Origin: Marinobacter sp. LV10R510-11A
GTDB lineage: Bacteria; Pseudomonadota; Gammaproteobacteria; Pseudomonadales; Oleiphilaceae
Reading direction: 5' to 3'
Assembly (NCBI RefSeq): GCF_900215155.1
Contig: NZ_LT907980.1
Span: forward strand, 4,030,001-4,094,000
Length of the DNA stretch: 64,000 bases
Numbering within the stretch: position 1 is the first letter of the stretch; the number at the start of each line of letters is the position of its first letter. The notes beneath the pieces are model-generated. The model was given only the letters and a program-made list of their open reading frames with translations, did not search any database and was not told where the DNA came from. The translations under genes and the position numbers were made by a program. Below are positions 41,637 to 50,764 of this stretch, piece after piece.

Positions 41637-42305
41637 TCACGCAAAATCATATTCCCCGCCCTTTTCTAGGGCGTTCTGGTAAGCCGGCCTGGCGTGCATA
41701 CGCTCCACCCAGGCTGTTATATGAGGCCTACCCGTGCCTACGATACCCCGGGCTACCGAGGCTTCTAACGGAAAGCTCATCTGAATATCCGCCGCGCTGA
41801 GGTTATCCCCGAGAAACCAGGTGTTTTTCGCCAGGTGGGATTCAACAAAATCCATGTGCGTCTTGATCATCGGACCGATGAAAATCTGATTGGTTTTGTC
41901 TGCAATGCCTTTTGCTACTGGCTTGATAAAAAACGGCATCGGGCTGGATTTTACTTTTTCAAACACTAGACGCATAACCAGCGGAGGCATCAACGAGCCT
42001 TCGGCGTAATGCAGCCAGTAAGTGTAATCAAGCCACGCCTGGCCACCGCCCTCCGGTAGCATGGTGTCTTTGCCGTAGGTGTGTGCAAGGTATTCAATAA
42101 TGGCGCCAGATTCCGCCACCACCAGATCGCCGTCGGTGATTACCGGCGATTTACCCAGCGGATGTACTTTTTTGAGGCTTGCAGGCGCCAGCATGGTTTT
42201 GGGATCACGCTCGTAGCGCTGGATCTCGTAAGGCACTCCCAACTCTTCCAACATCCAGAGAACGCGTTGTGAGCGAGAATTATTAAGGTGATGAACTGTA
42301 ATCAT
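41637..42305 (-). CDS. Glutathione S-transferase
   Basis: This 222-residue GST has a thioredoxin-like N-terminal domain (VHHLNNSRSQRVLWMLEELG, then HPLGKSPVITDGDLVVAESG with the cis-Pro and ESGA glutathione-binding motif) and an all-helical C-terminal domain (FLGDNLSAADIQMSFPLEA). Ser in NNSRSQR is the likely catalytic residue, as in bacterial beta- and theta-like classes. It is complete. The electrophilic substrate is unknown. Confidence 0.93.
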   Translation of the reverse strand: MITVHHLNNSRSQRVLWMLEELGVPYEIQRYERDPKTMLAPASLKKVHPLGKSPVITDGDLVVAESGAIIEYLAHTYGKDTMLPEGGGQAWLDYTYWLHYAEGSLMPPLVMRLVFEKVKSSPMPFFIKPVAKGIADKTNQIFIGPMIKTHMDFVESHLAKNTWFLGDNLSAADIQMSFPLEASVARGIVGTGRPHITAWVERMHARPAYQNALEKGGEYDFA

Positions 42306-42420
42306 GCAGAAACTCCGTTCGCATCAAAAGAATAGGCAGGTTAGTAGAGTAGGCTGGAAACGCCTTTTTGGTTCACCACCCCCGTGCTTAAAGTTGCTTT
42401 TTATCGGCTGACCTCCGGCT

Positions 42421-43275
42421 TCAGTCCGGGGAAATATACCAGGGCAGGCCCAGCCGCTCGCTACGTTCCAGCTCCGCGATCACCTGGGCCCCGAGCAACA
42501 GGATAATGGATGCAATTTCCAGGCTGATCAGTATCACAATGATGGTGGCCAGGGAGCCATAAATCACATTGACGAAGGATATATTGAGAAAGTAATACAT
42601 CAACAGTAAGCGGGTAGCTTCCCAGAGAATGGCTGCAACCAGACCGCCCACGATGGCTCTTCGAGGAGAGACACGCACAATGGGAAGAACCTTATAGATG
42701 GCGCTGAACAGAATAAACACACCAACGAAGCTGATCAGGTACAGAATCAGCCCCGGGGATTCGTACAGTGCGTTGACCAAACTAAACACCAGGGTCAGGG
42801 CCAGTAGACCGGCGCCCAGTATTAGGATGAAAGCATAGGGCAGCACGGCAGACACCCAGAAGTTACGATGGGGGTTGTCCGGCCGGTGGAAGATGATTGC
42901 AATGGAATCTTCCAGCATACGAAAAGCGAACGAGCTGAAGAACAGCATCACCGGCAGGCCAACAATACCGATTATGTCCCTCGATTCCATAAAGGCGCGA
43001 ACTGCATCGAGCAACAGGCTGGCATGGGACGGGGCAAAATGCTGTGCCTGCACTACCATGACTTCCAGCAACTGCTCTTCGTTTACCACGCGGGTAAGCA
43101 ATACCGCCAGCACGGCAAGCATCGGCACCGCTGAAAGCAGCACGTTATAGCCAACCCCACCCGCCAGCAATATCCCGTGATTGCGCATAAAATTGCGTAA
43201 AACCCGGTAGGCGAATTGCAGAAACCGCCGGGTGTGGCCTTCGGATGGCTGCTCGCCGTCGGTTGTGCTTGTCAT
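42421..43275 (-). CDS. YihY/virulence factor BrkB family membrane protein
   Basis: The protein has 284 residues with six predicted transmembrane segments. Typical blocks are LLAGGVGYNVLLSAVPMLAV, FRMLEDSIAIIFHRPDN, VLPIVRVSPRRAIVGGLVAA and FVNVIYGSLATIIVILISLE. These proteins are often mislabelled RNase BN; the actual role is unknown, with proposals of transport. The start at 43275 gives a full-length product. Confidence 0.92.
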   Translation of the reverse strand: MTSTTDGEQPSEGHTRRFLQFAYRVLRNFMRNHGILLAGGVGYNVLLSAVPMLAVLAVLLTRVVNEEQLLEVMVVQAQHFAPSHASLLLDAVRAFMESRDIIGIVGLPVMLFFSSFAFRMLEDSIAIIFHRPDNPHRNFWVSAVLPYAFILILGAGLLALTLVFSLVNALYESPGLILYLISFVGVFILFSAIYKVLPIVRVSPRRAIVGGLVAAILWEATRLLLMYYFLNISFVNVIYGSLATIIVILISLEIASIILLLGAQVIAELERSERLGLPWYISPD

Positions 43276-43648
43276 TGGTTAATCCTGACCCAGATTATGA
43301 AAATTCCTTCACCTAAAGAAACCGGAATACCGCCCTCGGGCGCTATCTAATAGCGGTAGCTCGGCTATGCTTTTACTCTTGGATTCATAGAAGCGCGGAG
43401 AATGGTTTATGGGGTATTTCAACAAACATTACTACAGCTTAGTCACTGCACCCGAAATGCTAGTGTATTTCCGAAACTTCGCTGGCATTAAGGTTACCCG
43501 ACAGCACGACAAATATGACGCCTTATGGTGCTGTTTTTCGGTTTAAGCTTTTTGTTACCTTGGATTATGTGAACGAATCACGGCCGTCCGCAGCCAATTG
43601 CGGAGCCGGTTCTTCACTACCCATTAATTGCACAAGGAGGAATTTACC
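43276..43648. other. Intergenic region with an IS30-end-like stretch
   Basis: No gene is seen in these 370 bp. At 43379-43393 the bases cttggattcatagaa equal the left boundary region of the IS30 element (30984-30998), which suggests a relic end or a preferred target. Confidence 0.45.
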
Positions 43649-44164
43649 GTGCATACGACGTTTAAGATATTGCTGATCAGTGTTTTGTTTACCACCGGCG
43701 TCCTGCTTCAGGGTTGCTCAGATAGCAGTGAGGAAGGAAAACCCATCACGCAGAATGAGGCGGCCACGGATGAAATAGAAGGAGCAACCGAAACCATTTC
43801 CACTGAGCGCAGGAGCACGCCGACAGACGCCAAAGTTAGCATACTAAGCCCAGAGGATGGGGCTTCTGTGACCAGCCCGGTCACTGTGGAATTTGGCTTG
43901 GAAGGTATGGAAGTGGCGAAGGCGGGCTCCGGCCAAGAGAATACCGGCCACCACCATTTGTTAGTCGATCTGAACGAACTGCCGCCCATGGATACGCCGC
44001 TGCCGTCTACGGATCAAGTTATTCATTTCGGTGGTGGCCAGACCAGTACCGAGCTAGAGCTGGAGCCTGGTGAGCATACACTGCAGCTATTATTGGGTGA
44101 CTCCACGCATGTGCCGCACAAGCCCCCGTTAATGTCGGAAAAGATCACCATCACGGTGGAATGA
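43649..44164 (+). CDS. DUF4399 family lipoprotein
   Basis: The start is a GTG eight bases after AGGAGG. The N-terminus is a signal peptide with lipobox LLQGC, followed by a low-complexity acidic linker (about 20-60) and the DUF4399 core: VSILSPEDGASVTSPVTVEF, TGHHHLLVD, and EPGEHTLQLLLGDSTHVPH with conserved His residues that may bind metal. The function is unknown. Confidence 0.85.
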   Translation: MHTTFKILLISVLFTTGVLLQGCSDSSEEGKPITQNEAATDEIEGATETISTERRSTPTDAKVSILSPEDGASVTSPVTVEFGLEGMEVAKAGSGQENTGHHHLLVDLNELPPMDTPLPSTDQVIHFGGGQTSTELELEPGEHTLQLLLGDSTHVPHKPPLMSEKITITVE

Positions 44165-44201
44165 CCAATACATTTCGATTTAGTCTAGAAGGAGAGAAAA
44201 G

Positions 44202-44705
44202 ATGTCGACACAGGAACATAAGGAGAAAGTCTGGAGGCTCATCACGAGTATCAAGGCGGGCATGTTGACTACGTTGCACGGCCGCGAGCTTCGCTCACGG
44301 CCCATGTATCTGGTTCAGGATGAGTACGACGGCACGCTGTGGTTTTTCAGTGACATGGATTCGGAAAAGGTATTTGAGCTTGAGGAGGACAACGACGTAT
44401 GCGTGTCCTTCAGCGACCCTCATGATCACACCTATGTTTCGCTGACCGGGGTAGGGCACGTAACTCGCGACAGCGGCCTTATAAATAAGTTTTGGAGTCC
44501 GTTCGTGTCGTCTTGGTTTCCCGAGGGCAAAGATTCACCCAACGTAGGGCTGCTTGAAATCAAAGTCCAGAAAGGTGAGTTTTGGAACAGTGACACCAGA
44601 AAAATGGTGAAATTTTTCGAAATGGCAAAAGCCAAAGCGCAGGATGGAACCCCAAATCTGGGTGAGCACGAGAAGTTCGGTACCGACGATGATCAACGGC
44701 TATGA
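44202..44705 (+). CDS. Pyridoxamine 5'-phosphate oxidase family, general stress protein 26-like
   Basis: The 167-residue FMN-binding split barrel of the general stress protein 26 type has AGMLTTLHGRELRSRPMYLV, LWFFSDMDSEKVFELEEDND and VSFSDPHDHTYVSLTG. GAAGGAGAG precedes the ATG. It probably binds flavin. It belongs to a set of envelope and stress genes (DUF4399, PRC-barrel) on the plus strand. Confidence 0.9.
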   Translation: MSTQEHKEKVWRLITSIKAGMLTTLHGRELRSRPMYLVQDEYDGTLWFFSDMDSEKVFELEEDNDVCVSFSDPHDHTYVSLTGVGHVTRDSGLINKFWSPFVSSWFPEGKDSPNVGLLEIKVQKGEFWNSDTRKMVKFFEMAKAKAQDGTPNLGEHEKFGTDDDQRL

Positions 44706-44755
44706 TTGGATAATAAGAAACTAAGCGCTGTGATAAGGAAACATAGAATCAACCC

Positions 44756-44790
44756 AAAGCAAAGCAAAGCAAAGCAAAGCAAAGCAAAGC
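44756..44790 (+). repeat. Seven tandem AAAGC repeats in the leader of the PRC-barrel gene
   Basis: There are seven perfect copies of the 5-bp unit AAAGC, followed by AAAGG, ending 18 bp before the ATG at 44809 and just upstream of the ribosome site GGAAGGGAG. The repeat is a candidate for slippage. Confidence 0.9.
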
Positions 44791-44808
44791 AAAGGAAGGG
44801 AGAGCACA

Positions 44809-45357
44809 ATGCGCACTCAACTGATTCGGAAATTGGGCGTTCCCCTGTTGGCAGGGACTATGGCTTTAAGCTTTTCGGCGACCGCGACGGAGGGCTTGTA
44901 TTCGGTCGACGCGCTCTTGGATGCCGATGTTTATGACGCTGATGGCAAGGAAATTGGTGAAGTAGAAGACATCCTGTTAAGCGACGATATGTCGATTCAT
45001 TCGCTGATCATCGAAACGGGTTCACTCCTGGGATTGGGTGGCCGCGAGGTGGTAGCCGAGCGCGGTACCTTTACTGTCAGAGTTGAACAGGAGAAGGATC
45101 GTGAGTCCTTTGACGACATTGACTACGAAGTGCATATGGAAGCCACTCAGGATGCTGTGAAGGAGCTTCCGGAATACAACGAGGGTTGGTGGAATAAAAC
45201 CAAGGATAGCCTCAGCCAGGCCTGGGAGAACACGAAAGACACCAGCGAAAGCGCTTGGGAAAGCACCAAGGAAGCAACTTCTTCGGCGTGGCACAACGTG
45301 CGTGAGGGCGCCAAAAACATGGGCGACAAGGCAAAAGAAGCAACCGACAACAACTAG
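44809..45357 (+). CDS. PRC-barrel domain protein, exported
   Basis: A signal peptide (LLAGTMALSFSATA) precedes a PRC-barrel domain (about 30-110: YSVDALLDADVYDADGKEIG, then EVEDILLSDDMSIHSLII) and a C-terminal region of repeated amphipathic segments (WWNKTKDSLSQAWENTKDTS, ESAWESTKEATSSAW) like late-embryogenesis or apolipoprotein repeats. Export to the periplasm and a stress-protective role are inferences. GGAAGGGAG lies before the start, directly after the AAAGC tandem repeat. Confidence 0.85.
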   Translation: MRTQLIRKLGVPLLAGTMALSFSATATEGLYSVDALLDADVYDADGKEIGEVEDILLSDDMSIHSLIIETGSLLGLGGREVVAERGTFTVRVEQEKDRESFDDIDYEVHMEATQDAVKELPEYNEGWWNKTKDSLSQAWENTKDTSESAWESTKEATSSAWHNVREGAKNMGDKAKEATDNN

Positions 45358-45370
45358 GGTCGTCTGAACA

Positions 45371-45408
45371 CTGTTTGTGCACGAGCCCTCCGGCCCATGC
45401 ACAAACAG
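45371..45408 (+). terminator. Hairpin after the PRC-barrel gene
   Basis: CTGTTTGTGCA (45371-45381) and TGCACAAACAG (45398-45408) are perfectly complementary across 16 bases, 14 bp after the stop. There is no T-run, so it may be a Rho-independent terminator of weak type or an mRNA-stabilising hairpin. Confidence 0.55.
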
Positions 45409-45470
45409 GCTTCCCTCCGTTCAGAAGTTATAGCCTATACTTCGATGTTCTGATCTTGGTGTTTACTATC

Positions 45471-46811
45471 ATGAAACGGCGTCACCTGTTACTTCCCGTC
45501 GGTTTGACACTCACGCTTACTGCCTGCGGCAATACAGCTCAGTTCTCCGTTGCCGAGGGAACCGGCCCTGATCCGACATTACCCGGCCCGAGCGAATCCC
45601 TGATCCCCACCGTCAATATTGCCGAAGCCGCTGGCTGGCCCTCCGGCGGAAAACCCGACGCCGTCGCGGGAACCCGGGTGGTCGCCTTCGCGGACGACCT
45701 CAATCACCCTCGTTGGCTCTATGTGCTGCCCAATGGTGACGTGCTGGTTGCTGAAACCAACGCGCAGCCGAAGCCGGACAGTGGCGGGGGCATTCGTGCC
45801 TGGATCCAGGGGATGATCATGGAGGAGGCCGGTGCCACTGTTCCCAGTGCCGACCGGATTACCCTGCTGCGGGACAGTGATGGTGATGGCGTAGCCGACA
45901 AACGCTCGACGCTATTGAAAGACCTGCACTCCCCCTTTGGTATGGCGCTGATCGGGAACGACTTTTACGTTGCTAACACTGACGCCGTCATGCGCTTCCC
46001 CTACGAGATGGGTCAGACACGTATCACCGCCGAGGGCACCAAAGTCACCGACCTGCCAGCTGGAAAGATCAACCATCACTGGACCAAGAGCATGATTGCC
46101 AGCCCGGATGGCAGCAAGCTTTACGTCGGTGTGGGCTCCAACAGTAACGTCGGCGAAAACGGCCTTGAGCAGGAGAAAGGTCGCGCGTCCATTTGGGAAA
46201 TTGATCCCGAAACCGGTAAGCATCGCGAATTTGCCACTGGCCTGCGCAATCCAGTGGGTATGACCTGGCAGCCTGAAAGCGGCGAGCTCTGGGTCGCGGT
46301 CAACGAACGCGACCTGCTCGGCAGTGACCTGGTGCCTGACTACATGACATCGGTGTCGGATGGTGGTTTCTACGGCTGGCCCTTCAGCTATTTCGGCCAG
46401 AATGTGGATGAGCGGGTAAAGCCGCAGCGTCCAGAAAAAGTGGCCCAGGCCATCAAACCCGATTACGCCCTAGGGCCGCACACCGCTTCACTGGGGCTAA
46501 CGGCCGCCGAGGGCAATGCGTTGCCAGAGCAATTCCATAACGGTATGTTTGTGGGTCAGCACGGCTCTTGGAACCGCAAGCCCCGCAGTGGCTATAAAGT
46601 CATCTTTGTTCCTTTCGCAGAAGGGAAGCCTGATGGTCAGCCGGTCGATATACTCACCGGATTCATCAATGCCGACGACAAAGCCCAGGGTCGACCGGTT
46701 GGCGTTGCCATCGACAGACAGGGCGGGCTTTTAGTGGCGGATGATGTGGGCAATATCATCTGGCGGGTCAGTCGCGCTGAGCGGGGTCAGGTTGACATGT
46801 CCCGGGATTGA
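45471..46811 (+). CDS. Sorbosone dehydrogenase-like PQQ-type sugar dehydrogenase, lipoprotein
   Basis: The six-bladed propeller protein of the L-sorbosone dehydrogenase/GDH-B type has 446 residues. A signal peptide with lipobox LTAC suggests anchoring in the outer or cytoplasmic membrane. Seen are LNHPRWLYVLPNGDVLVAET, RITLLRDSDGDGVADKRSTL, NHHWTKSMIASPDGSKLYVG and ATGLRNPVGMTWQPESGELW. PQQ and calcium binding are inferred from the family. ATG at 45471 starts the signal peptide; its stop is 17 bp before the next gene, which is probably co-transcribed. Confidence 0.9.
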   Translation: MKRRHLLLPVGLTLTLTACGNTAQFSVAEGTGPDPTLPGPSESLIPTVNIAEAAGWPSGGKPDAVAGTRVVAFADDLNHPRWLYVLPNGDVLVAETNAQPKPDSGGGIRAWIQGMIMEEAGATVPSADRITLLRDSDGDGVADKRSTLLKDLHSPFGMALIGNDFYVANTDAVMRFPYEMGQTRITAEGTKVTDLPAGKINHHWTKSMIASPDGSKLYVGVGSNSNVGENGLEQEKGRASIWEIDPETGKHREFATGLRNPVGMTWQPESGELWVAVNERDLLGSDLVPDYMTSVSDGGFYGWPFSYFGQNVDERVKPQRPEKVAQAIKPDYALGPHTASLGLTAAEGNALPEQFHNGMFVGQHGSWNRKPRSGYKVIFVPFAEGKPDGQPVDILTGFINADDKAQGRPVGVAIDRQGGLLVADDVGNIIWRVSRAERGQVDMSRD

Positions 46812-46828
46812 TCGGAGGATCACGAAGT

Positions 46829-48817
46829 ATGAGCAGAGCGACGTACAAACCCGAAAATCAGCATAACGGCGCGTCAGGAGAGCTCGTGGAGTCACTCGAC
46901 GCTGCTATCAGCCGCCTTGCCGAAATCAATGCCACTGAAGGCGTCTCGCCCGTATTGGAGGTAATTGAAGCGGCACAGGCCCTAATGTTCAATGACGAAG
47001 GCCTGGAAGCCCTCTACGAGCGCGTGCCGGCGATTGAGGCGGCTGGGTTCTTTGGTGGCAGCGATTGGGACTACCCCCAAACGTTGGTGCCCTCACTGGC
47101 CGTGCGCACGATTCGCCAGGGCGAGTCGGTCTCGACCTTGGTCGAGAGCCTGAGCCAGATTCGTCTTCTGGCGGTGGCTAAAGGCGATTACATACACCCC
47201 TCTATCTCGGCAGAACACGCCCATCACTTTCTCGCCCAGGTATTGGCGATGAATCTAGACCTGGTGGTCAGTGATCTCCAGGAGAGCGATCGGCTGCGGC
47301 CGGATCGGCTCGGCTACGCCGTCCAGGGCCTGTATCACTTCCTGCTGCGGTACTTGGGCTACGAGAATCTTCTGGAACACCTGGTCGCTGAAGTCTGGCG
47401 GATTCTGGCGCAACGCCCGGTTCAGGTGGATGGTGTTAAACAAATGGTGACCCAGATCGCGGTCTGCCTGCAAAAACCGGATGCGCTTGGTGGCGAAGTC
47501 GGAGACGACGCGCTGCAACTGATCCATGCCGTGTTCAGCCCTACTGAAGGTTGCCGTGAAGATCCCGGCCTCGATGTCTACGCTGAACGACTGGCACAGA
47601 TGGACGATGCCACCCTGCTGCGGGAGGCCATCGCCTTTGCCCAGGCCATGCACAGTACCGGCCTGGTTTCGCCCTACATGCCGGGGTTTATACGCTACCT
47701 GCGTAGCCGTTGGAACGACCTGATTCCCACGGCTTTGGGCCTGAGCCATACGGGTGCTGATGCTTTTCATTGCTACCCGGCGTTGATTCATACTCTGATT
47801 GACGAGGCCTTGTTTACCGAGACCAGTCAGTGTGCCTATGGCCTGGCCATGATGCTCGAGCGGGGCATTCTCTACGCGCCTCCGGTGGCGCCATCCCTGT
47901 GGCGACAAATACGACTGTCGCTGTGCGAGGCCGCGGCCGAGAAAGTAGTGGCCGTCTTTGGGCGCAGCCGTTCGCCGGAATGCTTTCTGCTTGCGGATGT
48001 GCTCAATGTGCTCGGGCGCCCGTTAGGCGTGGGGCAGGGGAACTATCCCACCTGCCAGTCGACACGTGCTCTGTCCATGTGGGCTTACAACATGCCGGCC
48101 GAGCTGCTTCGAATTCTTGCTTGGGCGGCGCGCGACGATGAAGTGGTGATGCGCTTTGAAGGCAACAGTATTTCTTCGCGGGATCTGGGCGCCGGGCTGG
48201 CCAGCGAGCCCCCGGTGGATGTGGATGCCGTCTCACTGCTGACTGTGCCGCACTTGGATCGTATCTACTTTGAAATGGGCCGTCGCAGTGCCGGGCGCGG
48301 AGAAGATCCGCACAAATGGGTCAACTCCGCATTCCACGGTGATCATGTGGGCCACGGATTTCGCATAGCCGTAGACGTATTCACCGGTGGCCTGAAAGAC
48401 TTCGAAGGGTTTATTCGCGACTTTTATGCCGCTTATCACCCTTTTTACAACGGCAACATTCCGGTCATCAACCCACAACCTGCCGGTATCGCGGTGACCG
48501 ACAGTGCGACACGCTTTCTCGGCTGGCACGCCATCACTATCCAGCGGCTTGCGCTGGATCCGGATGAGATCATGCGCGTCTATTTTTTCAACCCCAACAA
48601 CGACAGCGGGCAAAACTGGGGCCAAGGGATTGTCACCTCAACCCAGGGCCACGGCGAGCTCTACGGTGAAGCCTCGTTGCCGGTGGCCGAGTTCGCCTCG
48701 CGGCTGTATGTGTTTCATTACGACCCGCTTGAGAAGGGTGAGCCGAGAGATATCCCAACCGATGAAGTCAATCAGGCCATGCATCTGGCTCAAGGCAGCT
48801 GGGCCTTGGGCCGCTAG
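46829..48817 (+). CDS. Large unrecognised protein, possibly with a Cys-His-Asn catalytic site
   Basis: This 662-residue protein belongs to no family I recognise. ATG at 46829 is chosen because GGAGGA precedes it. There is no signal peptide or transmembrane segment. The first 400 residues look helical. The C-terminal part has blocks that resemble a papain- or transglutaminase-like fold: GNYPTCQSTRALSMWAYN (Cys at the start of a helix), FLGWHAITIQRL (His in a strand) and VYFFNPNNDSGQNWG (Asn/Asp), then GHGELYGEASLPVAEFASRL. This triad is my inference. It follows the sorbosone dehydrogenase-like gene by 17 bp, so the two may work together. Confidence 0.6.
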   Translation: MSRATYKPENQHNGASGELVESLDAAISRLAEINATEGVSPVLEVIEAAQALMFNDEGLEALYERVPAIEAAGFFGGSDWDYPQTLVPSLAVRTIRQGESVSTLVESLSQIRLLAVAKGDYIHPSISAEHAHHFLAQVLAMNLDLVVSDLQESDRLRPDRLGYAVQGLYHFLLRYLGYENLLEHLVAEVWRILAQRPVQVDGVKQMVTQIAVCLQKPDALGGEVGDDALQLIHAVFSPTEGCREDPGLDVYAERLAQMDDATLLREAIAFAQAMHSTGLVSPYMPGFIRYLRSRWNDLIPTALGLSHTGADAFHCYPALIHTLIDEALFTETSQCAYGLAMMLERGILYAPPVAPSLWRQIRLSLCEAAAEKVVAVFGRSRSPECFLLADVLNVLGRPLGVGQGNYPTCQSTRALSMWAYNMPAELLRILAWAARDDEVVMRFEGNSISSRDLGAGLASEPPVDVDAVSLLTVPHLDRIYFEMGRRSAGRGEDPHKWVNSAFHGDHVGHGFRIAVDVFTGGLKDFEGFIRDFYAAYHPFYNGNIPVINPQPAGIAVTDSATRFLGWHAITIQRLALDPDEIMRVYFFNPNNDSGQNWGQGIVTSTQGHGELYGEASLPVAEFASRLYVFHYDPLEKGEPRDIPTDEVNQAMHLAQGSWALGR

Positions 48818-49174
48818 CTAGCCCAAGGCAACACCCTCGCTCGCTTCGACATCCGTGGTAGCGGGTTGTCCGATCAAGATGTCTGCGAACAGGGCATGGA
48901 AGCGTGGGTTCGAGACCTTGAGGCAGTTGCCGACAGCCTGGGCTGGAAACGCTTCTCGCTTATAGGGCTCTGTCAGGGCGGCCCCATCGCTCTGCTGTAC
49001 GCCTATCGTCATCCCGAACGGGTAGACCGGGTGGTGCTCTACAACGCATATACCAACGGGGCGTTTACTCGAGGAGCCAGTGAACGTAGTACCGAAGAGG
49101 CCGAGGCGTTGGCTAGCATGATAAAAATCGGCTGGGGGCGCAGCCTGGCATCGCAGCTACCCGATGCGCGCTAA
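48818..49174 (+). pseudogene. Alpha/beta hydrolase fragment
   Basis: The frame, open from the previous stop, reads ARFDIRGSGLSDQDV, WVRDLEAVADSLGWKRFSLI and GLCQGGPIALLYAYRHPERV. It lacks the N-terminal strands and the acid and His of the triad. In the nucleophile elbow Cys replaces the usual Ser (GLCQGG). It ends by running into the frnE fragment at 49178. It is a remnant. Confidence 0.7.
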
Positions 49175-49177
49175 CCA

Positions 49178-49399
49178 GGGCCAGCAAGCCGGCATGAATC
49201 AGGCGCTGTTCGAAGCCTATTTCGGCAGGGCAGAAGACGTCTCTGACCACAATATTCTCATCAGGTGTGTTGAAGCTCTGGGGTTAGATCCCGCAAAAGC
49301 CAGAGAGGTGCTGGAATCGGATCAGTACGCTCGTATGGTGCGGGAAGACGAAGCCACTTATCAGAAGGCGGGTATCACATCCGTGCCGGCGTTCAAAAC
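49178..49399 (+). pseudogene. frnE (DsbA-family) fragment, C-terminal part
   Basis: This matches about 33030-33260 of the intact gene: ALFEAYFGRAEDVSDHNILI, VLESDQYARMVREDEATYQK and SVPAF. The CPWC half is absent; that half survives separately at 29617-29766. Sequence 49400-49479 is unrecognised. Confidence 0.85.
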
Positions 49400-49479
49400 C
49401 AGACAGGTAGGTGCGTTCAGCGAGACACCTTATGCCGGGAGAGGCGTTGACTTGGACTTCTCTCTCAAATGACACGTCT

Positions 49480-50613
49480 ATGATCACTCTCGACCACATC
49501 ACAGCTCAGCGCATTGTAGATCGGGCGATGCAGGTTATTGGCCACTCGGTAAACGTGATGACCCCAGACGGAGTCATTATCGCGTCAGGAGACCCACTTC
49601 GAGTGGGTGAAGTTCACCAAGGCGCGCGTCATGTGGCGCTGCAGGGAGAGTCCTTGGCGGTTGATGCGTGCAATGCGGAGAAGTTTCCCGGAGTTCGCCA
49701 CGGGGTGAACGTTCCCATCACTGTGGGCCATCAGATTGTAGCCGTTGTCGGTATTTCCGGTGAACCGGCCAAGGTCTTGCCGTTCGCCGATTTGGTGAAG
49801 GTTACAGCCGAGCTCATGCTCGAGCAGACCGCTCTTCTGGAACTGGGCCAGCATCGCCGCCGGCAAATAGAAGACACCCTGTTAGCGTTGATCATTGGCC
49901 GCACCGTTCCGGAGATCTGGCTGGACCGAATCGGCTTCGATCTGGCTCAATCGCGTCTTGCGTTGATCATCGAACCTGCGCAACTACCGGGTCCCGATGA
50001 CTTTGTTATTTCGCTGATGCGGCAGTTGGAGCTCAGTGACAAAAGCCTGTTATTGGCACAGGTGGCACCACAGCGGCTTCTTGTACTTGCTCCGGTAAAA
50101 CCATCCGGCACGGGAGGGCTGCGCTCGATAACAGAACAGGCGCTGTCGCGGCTGCAACGCGGCTTACCAGCAGCCACTTATATGGCCGTTGTGCTAGCCG
50201 CAGGACAGTTCGTTGAGGGGAATCTCCAGGGATGCTACGAATCCGCTCTTGCAACAATGGTCAACGGCAGGCGCGAGTCACCACAAAAACGAATTCATTA
50301 CTATTCGGATGACCCAGTAACCATTCTATGGGAGAGCCTGCATCCTGGCTGGCAACAGCAGGAACTGTTGCGTCCCTTGCAAGCGCTGCATTCACATCCC
50401 CGTCACCTTTTATATGTGCGCACCCTAAAAGCGTTTCTTGACGCCAATGGTGATGTGCAACAGTGTGCGGTGTCCCTGCACTTACACCGGAATACCATTC
50501 GATATCGCCTGAAGAGCGTTGAGCAACTGACCGGGTTGTCGCCATTCCGGCTCCCGGAACTTCTCCATTTGTATCTGGCATTGAACTCTGACAGTCGCCC
50601 AAGTCGTCGTTGA
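49480..50613 (+). CDS. CdaR-type sugar diacid regulator
   Basis: This 377-residue regulator is of the CdaR (SdaR) family, which in E. coli activates glucarate, galactarate and glycerate genes. It has an N-terminal diacid-recognition domain (MITLDHITAQRIVDRAMQVI, VNVMTPDGVIIASGDPLRVG), a middle GGDEF-like domain and a C-terminal PucR-type HTH (ALHSHPRHLLYVRTLKAFLD, LHRNTIRYRLKSVEQLTGLS). It precedes a GntP permease and a glycerate kinase, the same context as in other bacteria. The ribosome site before 49480 is poor; the start is chosen by homology. Confidence 0.92.
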   Translation: MITLDHITAQRIVDRAMQVIGHSVNVMTPDGVIIASGDPLRVGEVHQGARHVALQGESLAVDACNAEKFPGVRHGVNVPITVGHQIVAVVGISGEPAKVLPFADLVKVTAELMLEQTALLELGQHRRRQIEDTLLALIIGRTVPEIWLDRIGFDLAQSRLALIIEPAQLPGPDDFVISLMRQLELSDKSLLLAQVAPQRLLVLAPVKPSGTGGLRSITEQALSRLQRGLPAATYMAVVLAAGQFVEGNLQGCYESALATMVNGRRESPQKRIHYYSDDPVTILWESLHPGWQQQELLRPLQALHSHPRHLLYVRTLKAFLDANGDVQQCAVSLHLHRNTIRYRLKSVEQLTGLSPFRLPELLHLYLALNSDSRPSRR

Positions 50614-50764
50614 TTTGTCCATATGCACAAAAATAGGCAGCCGGCGGCTTTAATTTCAGGTCTTTCGCCTAAAGACGAATTGCCCTCCAGCTTCTAAGCT
50701 CAAGGCTTGAACCAAACTCCCTGACTGGGAGAAATAATAATTAAGGTGATGCCGGAGGTATCCT

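Noticed and set aside
44706..44936. Open frame through the AAAGC repeats
   Set aside because: The 5-bp repeat creates a Lys/Gln/Ser-rich frame without similarity. It overlaps the signal peptide of the PRC-barrel protein in another frame.
47255..47908. Minus-strand frame of 217 codons
   Set aside because: It is antisense to the large plus-strand protein, which has the better start site and a coherent composition.
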